From: Arminella tubonensis
GTDB taxonomy: Bacteria; Pseudomonadota; Alphaproteobacteria; Rhizobiales; Rhizobiaceae
DNA: 64,000 nt
Assembly: GCF_003240585.1 (NCBI RefSeq)
Contig: NZ_PCDP01000001.1
Coordinates: forward strand, 62,001 to 126,000
Reading direction: 5' to 3'
Shown: positions 61,916 through 64,000 of the stretch, in pieces
Numbering within the stretch: the first letter of the stretch is position 1
Layout: each line of letters opens with the position of its first letter
Notes under the pieces: generated by a model
The model's database searches: none
What the model saw: only the letters and a program-made list of their open reading frames with translations
What the model was told of the DNA's origin: nothing
Translations under genes and position numbers: made by a program

Positions 61916-62203
61916 CTATTCGACGACCTTGGGCACGAGAAAGAAATTCTGGTCGGTCAGCGGCGCATTGGCGACGATGTCGTCTGCCTTGCTGCCGTCG
62001 GTGACTGCGTCGACGCGCTTTCTCATCACCATCGGCGTAACCGAGGTCATCGGCTCTATCCCGGTCACGTCGACTTCGGAGAGCTGTTCGACGAAGCCGA
62101 GGATGCCGTTCAATTCGCCCATCATGCGCTCGGCTTCGACATCACTGACGGCGATGCGGGCAAGATGCGCAACGCGCTTCACGGTGGCAAGATCGACGGA
62201 CAT
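61916..62203 (-). CDS. gatC: Asp/Glu-tRNA amidotransferase subunit C
   Basis: The protein has 95 aa and starts [19 protein letters not shown]. The [14 protein letters not shown] segment and the C-terminal [10 protein letters not shown] match the family, which wraps around GatA. It is the first gene of the gatC-gatA pair. Confidence 0.97.
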   Translation of the reverse strand: MSVDLATVKRVAHLARIAVSDVEAERMMGELNGILGFVEQLSEVDVTGIEPMTSVTPMVMRKRVDAVTDGSKADDIVANAPLTDQNFFLVPKVVE

Positions 62204-62272
62204 GGCATTCTCCGGATAGGATTTTCCTACCCGCTATAAAGGCCATGTCCGCCGCGTGCAACGGGGGAAATA

Positions 62273-62977
62273 TCAGAACGACAGCGTCTCGCCGGGCTTC
62301 GGCGCTGAGACCTTCGTCGTTGAGCCTTCCATGCCGGTCACGAACTTCTCCGGTGTCTGGTCGATGATCGGGAAGGTGCCGTAGTGGCAGGGGATGGCGG
62401 TCTTGAAGTTGAAGAAGCGCTGGCAGGCGAGCGCTGCGACGGCGCCGCCCATCGTGAATCGGTCGCCTATCGGTACGATGCCGATGTCGGGCTGATGCAG
62501 TTCGTTGATGAGAGCCATATCGGAGAAGATGTCGGTGTCACCCATGTGCAGCAGGCTTGCCTCGTCCTCGAAATGCAGCATCAGGCCGTTGGGGTTGCCG
62601 AGCGCATGCGAGACGCCATCCTCGGTGATCTGCGCCGAGGAATGCAGGGCGTTGGTGAAGGTCGCCGTGAACGAACCGAGCGGGACGGTGCCGCCCGTGT
62701 TGCCCATTTCGAGCTTCTGGACGCCCTTGCTGCCAAGCCAGGCGGCGAGGTCGGCATTGGCTAGGACAACCGCCCCGGTTTCCTTGGCAATCGCGACCGT
62801 ATCGCCGACATGATCTCCGTGGCCGTGAGTCAGGAGGATATGGGTGATGCCGGCAGTTACCTCCTTGACGTCGAGACCGGCGAAGGAAGCATTATGCGTA
62901 AAAAACGGGTCGATCAGGATTTTCGCGCTTGCCGTTTCGATGCGGAATGCGGCGTGACCAAGCCAGGTGATCTTCAT
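62273..62977 (-). CDS. UPF0173 metal-dependent hydrolase
   Basis: The protein has 234 aa with the metallo-beta-lactamase fold. The metal motif [11 protein letters not shown] is near residue 49. GDTDIF and the C-terminal [10 protein letters not shown] supply further ligands. The substrate is unknown. GGAGCAGACAA precedes the start. It is divergent from ruvX. Confidence 0.9.
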   Translation of the reverse strand: MKITWLGHAAFRIETASAKILIDPFFTHNASFAGLDVKEVTAGITHILLTHGHGDHVGDTVAIAKETGAVVLANADLAAWLGSKGVQKLEMGNTGGTVPLGSFTATFTNALHSSAQITEDGVSHALGNPNGLMLHFEDEASLLHMGDTDIFSDMALINELHQPDIGIVPIGDRFTMGGAVAALACQRFFNFKTAIPCHYGTFPIIDQTPEKFVTGMEGSTTKVSAPKPGETLSF

Positions 62978-63095
62978 TTGTCTGCTCCTTCAATAGTCTG
63001 ATGCAAAAGCGCGTCGGGATGCTATGGACATAGCCGATGCAGCGGCAAAGAGAAGCCGCATGCCGTTCAATTTCTTTTGACGAGACAAACGCCTG

Positions 63096-63590
63096 ATGAC
63101 CACGCTGACCATCGAAGACCTTGCCGCAACACTCCAGCCGGGCCAGGCCGTGGCCGGGCTAGACCTCGGCACGAAGACGATCGGGCTAGCCATGTCGGAT
63201 ATCGGTCGAACTCTGGCGACCCCTCGCACGGTCATCCGCAGGGTGAAATTTACGCAGGACGCCATGGCGCTGCTGGATTTTGCCGACAAGGAAAAGGTGG
63301 CAGCCTTCATCATCGGTCTGCCGGTCAATATGGATGGTTCGGAGGGGCCTCGGGTTCAGGCGACCCGCGCCTTCGTGCGCAACATGTCTGAAAAGACCGC
63401 CCTTCCCTTCGTCTTCTGGGACGAACGACTATCGACGGTGGCTGCTGAGCGCGCGTTGATCTCGATGGACGTGTCTCGAGCCAAACGGGCGGATCGCATC
63501 GATTCCGCCGCGGCAAGCTTCATCCTTCAGGGGGCGCTCGACAGGCTTTCGTCGCTGGCAAGGCGCGACAACCGGGACTTCGACGCCTGA
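63096..63590 (+). CDS. ruvX: Putative pre-16S rRNA nuclease / RuvX (YqgF) family
   Basis: The protein has 164 aa with a RNase-H-like fold: [15 protein letters not shown] (catalytic aspartate), [30 protein letters not shown] and [15 protein letters not shown]. It matures the 16S 5' end in E. coli. Its last 64 bases overlap the end of the convergent DUF6105-like gene. Confidence 0.94.
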   Translation: MTTLTIEDLAATLQPGQAVAGLDLGTKTIGLAMSDIGRTLATPRTVIRRVKFTQDAMALLDFADKEKVAAFIIGLPVNMDGSEGPRVQATRAFVRNMSEKTALPFVFWDERLSTVAAERALISMDVSRAKRADRIDSAAASFILQGALDRLSSLARRDNRDFDA

Positions 63591-63859
63591 CGCGCCTCCC
63601 ACCAGGCCTTGATGACCTTGCGCTTGCGATAGGCGATCAGCGAAAAGACCAGGAAGGTATCGAAGACGATCGCGCGCATGACAAGCGGCGGGATGGTTTC
63701 CGGAGGAATGCCGAGAATGTTTCCGTAAATCTGGAACACCAGGTCATGCATCTGGCGCGTATACATGAAAACGCCGAAGCTCATGTCGTAGTAGGAAAGC
63801 CAATACCAGCTGCCGAGAAAAAAGATGGGGCCGGCCCAGAAAATCAGAAACCACTTCAT
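63527..63859 (-). CDS. DUF6105-like membrane protein
   Basis: The protein has 110 aa, with one N-terminal hydrophobic segment (about 3-22), a second around 62-77 and a basic C-terminus. It resembles the rhizobial DUF6105 family in length and start ([19 protein letters not shown]). It overlaps ruvX by 64 bases tail to tail, and its start overlaps the upstream gene's stop in ATGA. The function is unknown. Confidence 0.75.
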   Translation of the reverse strand: MKWFLIFWAGPIFFLGSWYWLSYYDMSFGVFMYTRQMHDLVFQIYGNILGIPPETIPPLVMRAIVFDTFLVFSLIAYRKRKVIKAWWEARQASKSRLSRLASDESLSSAP

Positions 63860-64000
63860 GCGGCTGCCCTTTCACGCTGATAGGCTTGCGGGCTGGAAGA
63901 CAATACCAGCCAATTCGACAACGCCATCGCGCTGAGGACCAATGCCGGCACGGCAATATCGAGTGCCAGCACGGCGAAAAACAACATCGACGCAACGAGA
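63856..64000 (-). CDS. Partial membrane-protein gene (C-terminal end only)
   Basis: An open frame runs from the window edge to TGA at 63856-63858, sharing ATGA with the next gene. It encodes about 47 residues with a hydrophobic stretch (MLFFAVLALDIAVPALVLSA) and ends RERAAA. No start is in the window. Coupled overlap suggests a two-gene operon with the DUF6105-like gene. Confidence 0.65.
   Translation of the reverse strand, partial: LVASMLFFAVLALDIAVPALVLSAMALSNWLVLSSSPQAYQRERAAA

Overview
The window is a housekeeping stretch of an alphaproteobacterial chromosome, most likely a member of the Rhizobiaceae (Rhizobium or a close relative). The reasons are the moderate-to-high GC content, the protein sequences of RpoB, RpoC, RNase E and AccC, the NDUFA12-type complex I subunit, the GatCAB system, adk placed between secY and rpsM, and a RIME-like intergenic palindromic element. 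I recognise no prophage, insertion sequence, CRISPR array or defence system. Layout: (1) About 1-19070, all on the minus strand, is one continuous ribosomal-protein supercluster. Read in transcription order it is rpsL, rpsG, fusA, tuf, the S10 genes rpsJ to rpsQ, the spc genes rplN to secY, adk, then rpsM, rpsK, rpoA and rplQ (cut by the window edge). (2) A small plus-strand conserved gene (19575) ends at a bidirectional terminator facing rpoC. (3) About 19982-34410 on the minus strand holds, in transcription order, tRNA-Tyr, tRNA-Gly, a second tuf, tRNA-Trp, secE, nusG, rplK, rplA, rplJ, rplL, rpoB and rpoC. The two tuf genes encode identical proteins and I see one base difference between them. 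(4) About 34.6-41.6 kb is more accessory: rlmB, a two-domain Inh-like protease-inhibitor protein, a short PhnA-domain protein, an MliC-like lysozyme inhibitor, a DUF6694-like exported protein, tRNA-Thr, an FAD-linked lactone oxidase, a small unknown protein, an Rmf/CrpP-like protein, a degenerate tRNA-like sequence, nadK and an exported protein. (5) About 41.6-50.4 kb holds prfB with an intact programmed +1 frameshift site, mrcA, amiC and, divergently, rne with a long structured leader. (6) About 50.4-50.87 kb is repeat-rich intergenic DNA. (7) About 50.87-64 kb holds an aminotransferase, a DsbA-like thiol oxidoreductase, aroQ-accB-accC-aat, a DUF2155 protein, an NDUFA12 homologue, three GNAT acetyltransferase genes threaded through gatCAB, a UPF0173 hydrolase, ruvX and two membrane-protein genes at the right edge. 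Regulation: the ribosomal spacers carry a series of strong hairpins, several with a T-tract typical of intrinsic terminators. The leaders of rplK, rplJ, rne and tRNA-Tyr contain hairpins that look like control or processing elements. The least ordinary observations are the tRNA-like sequence at 40014 (C at position 33, an extra base near the T stem, no CCA), the cluster of secreted inhibitors at 35.6-36.9 kb, the tandem GAAA-capped hairpins ahead of tRNA-Tyr, and the palindrome over the candidate secE promoter. I found no clear previously undescribed multi-gene system.
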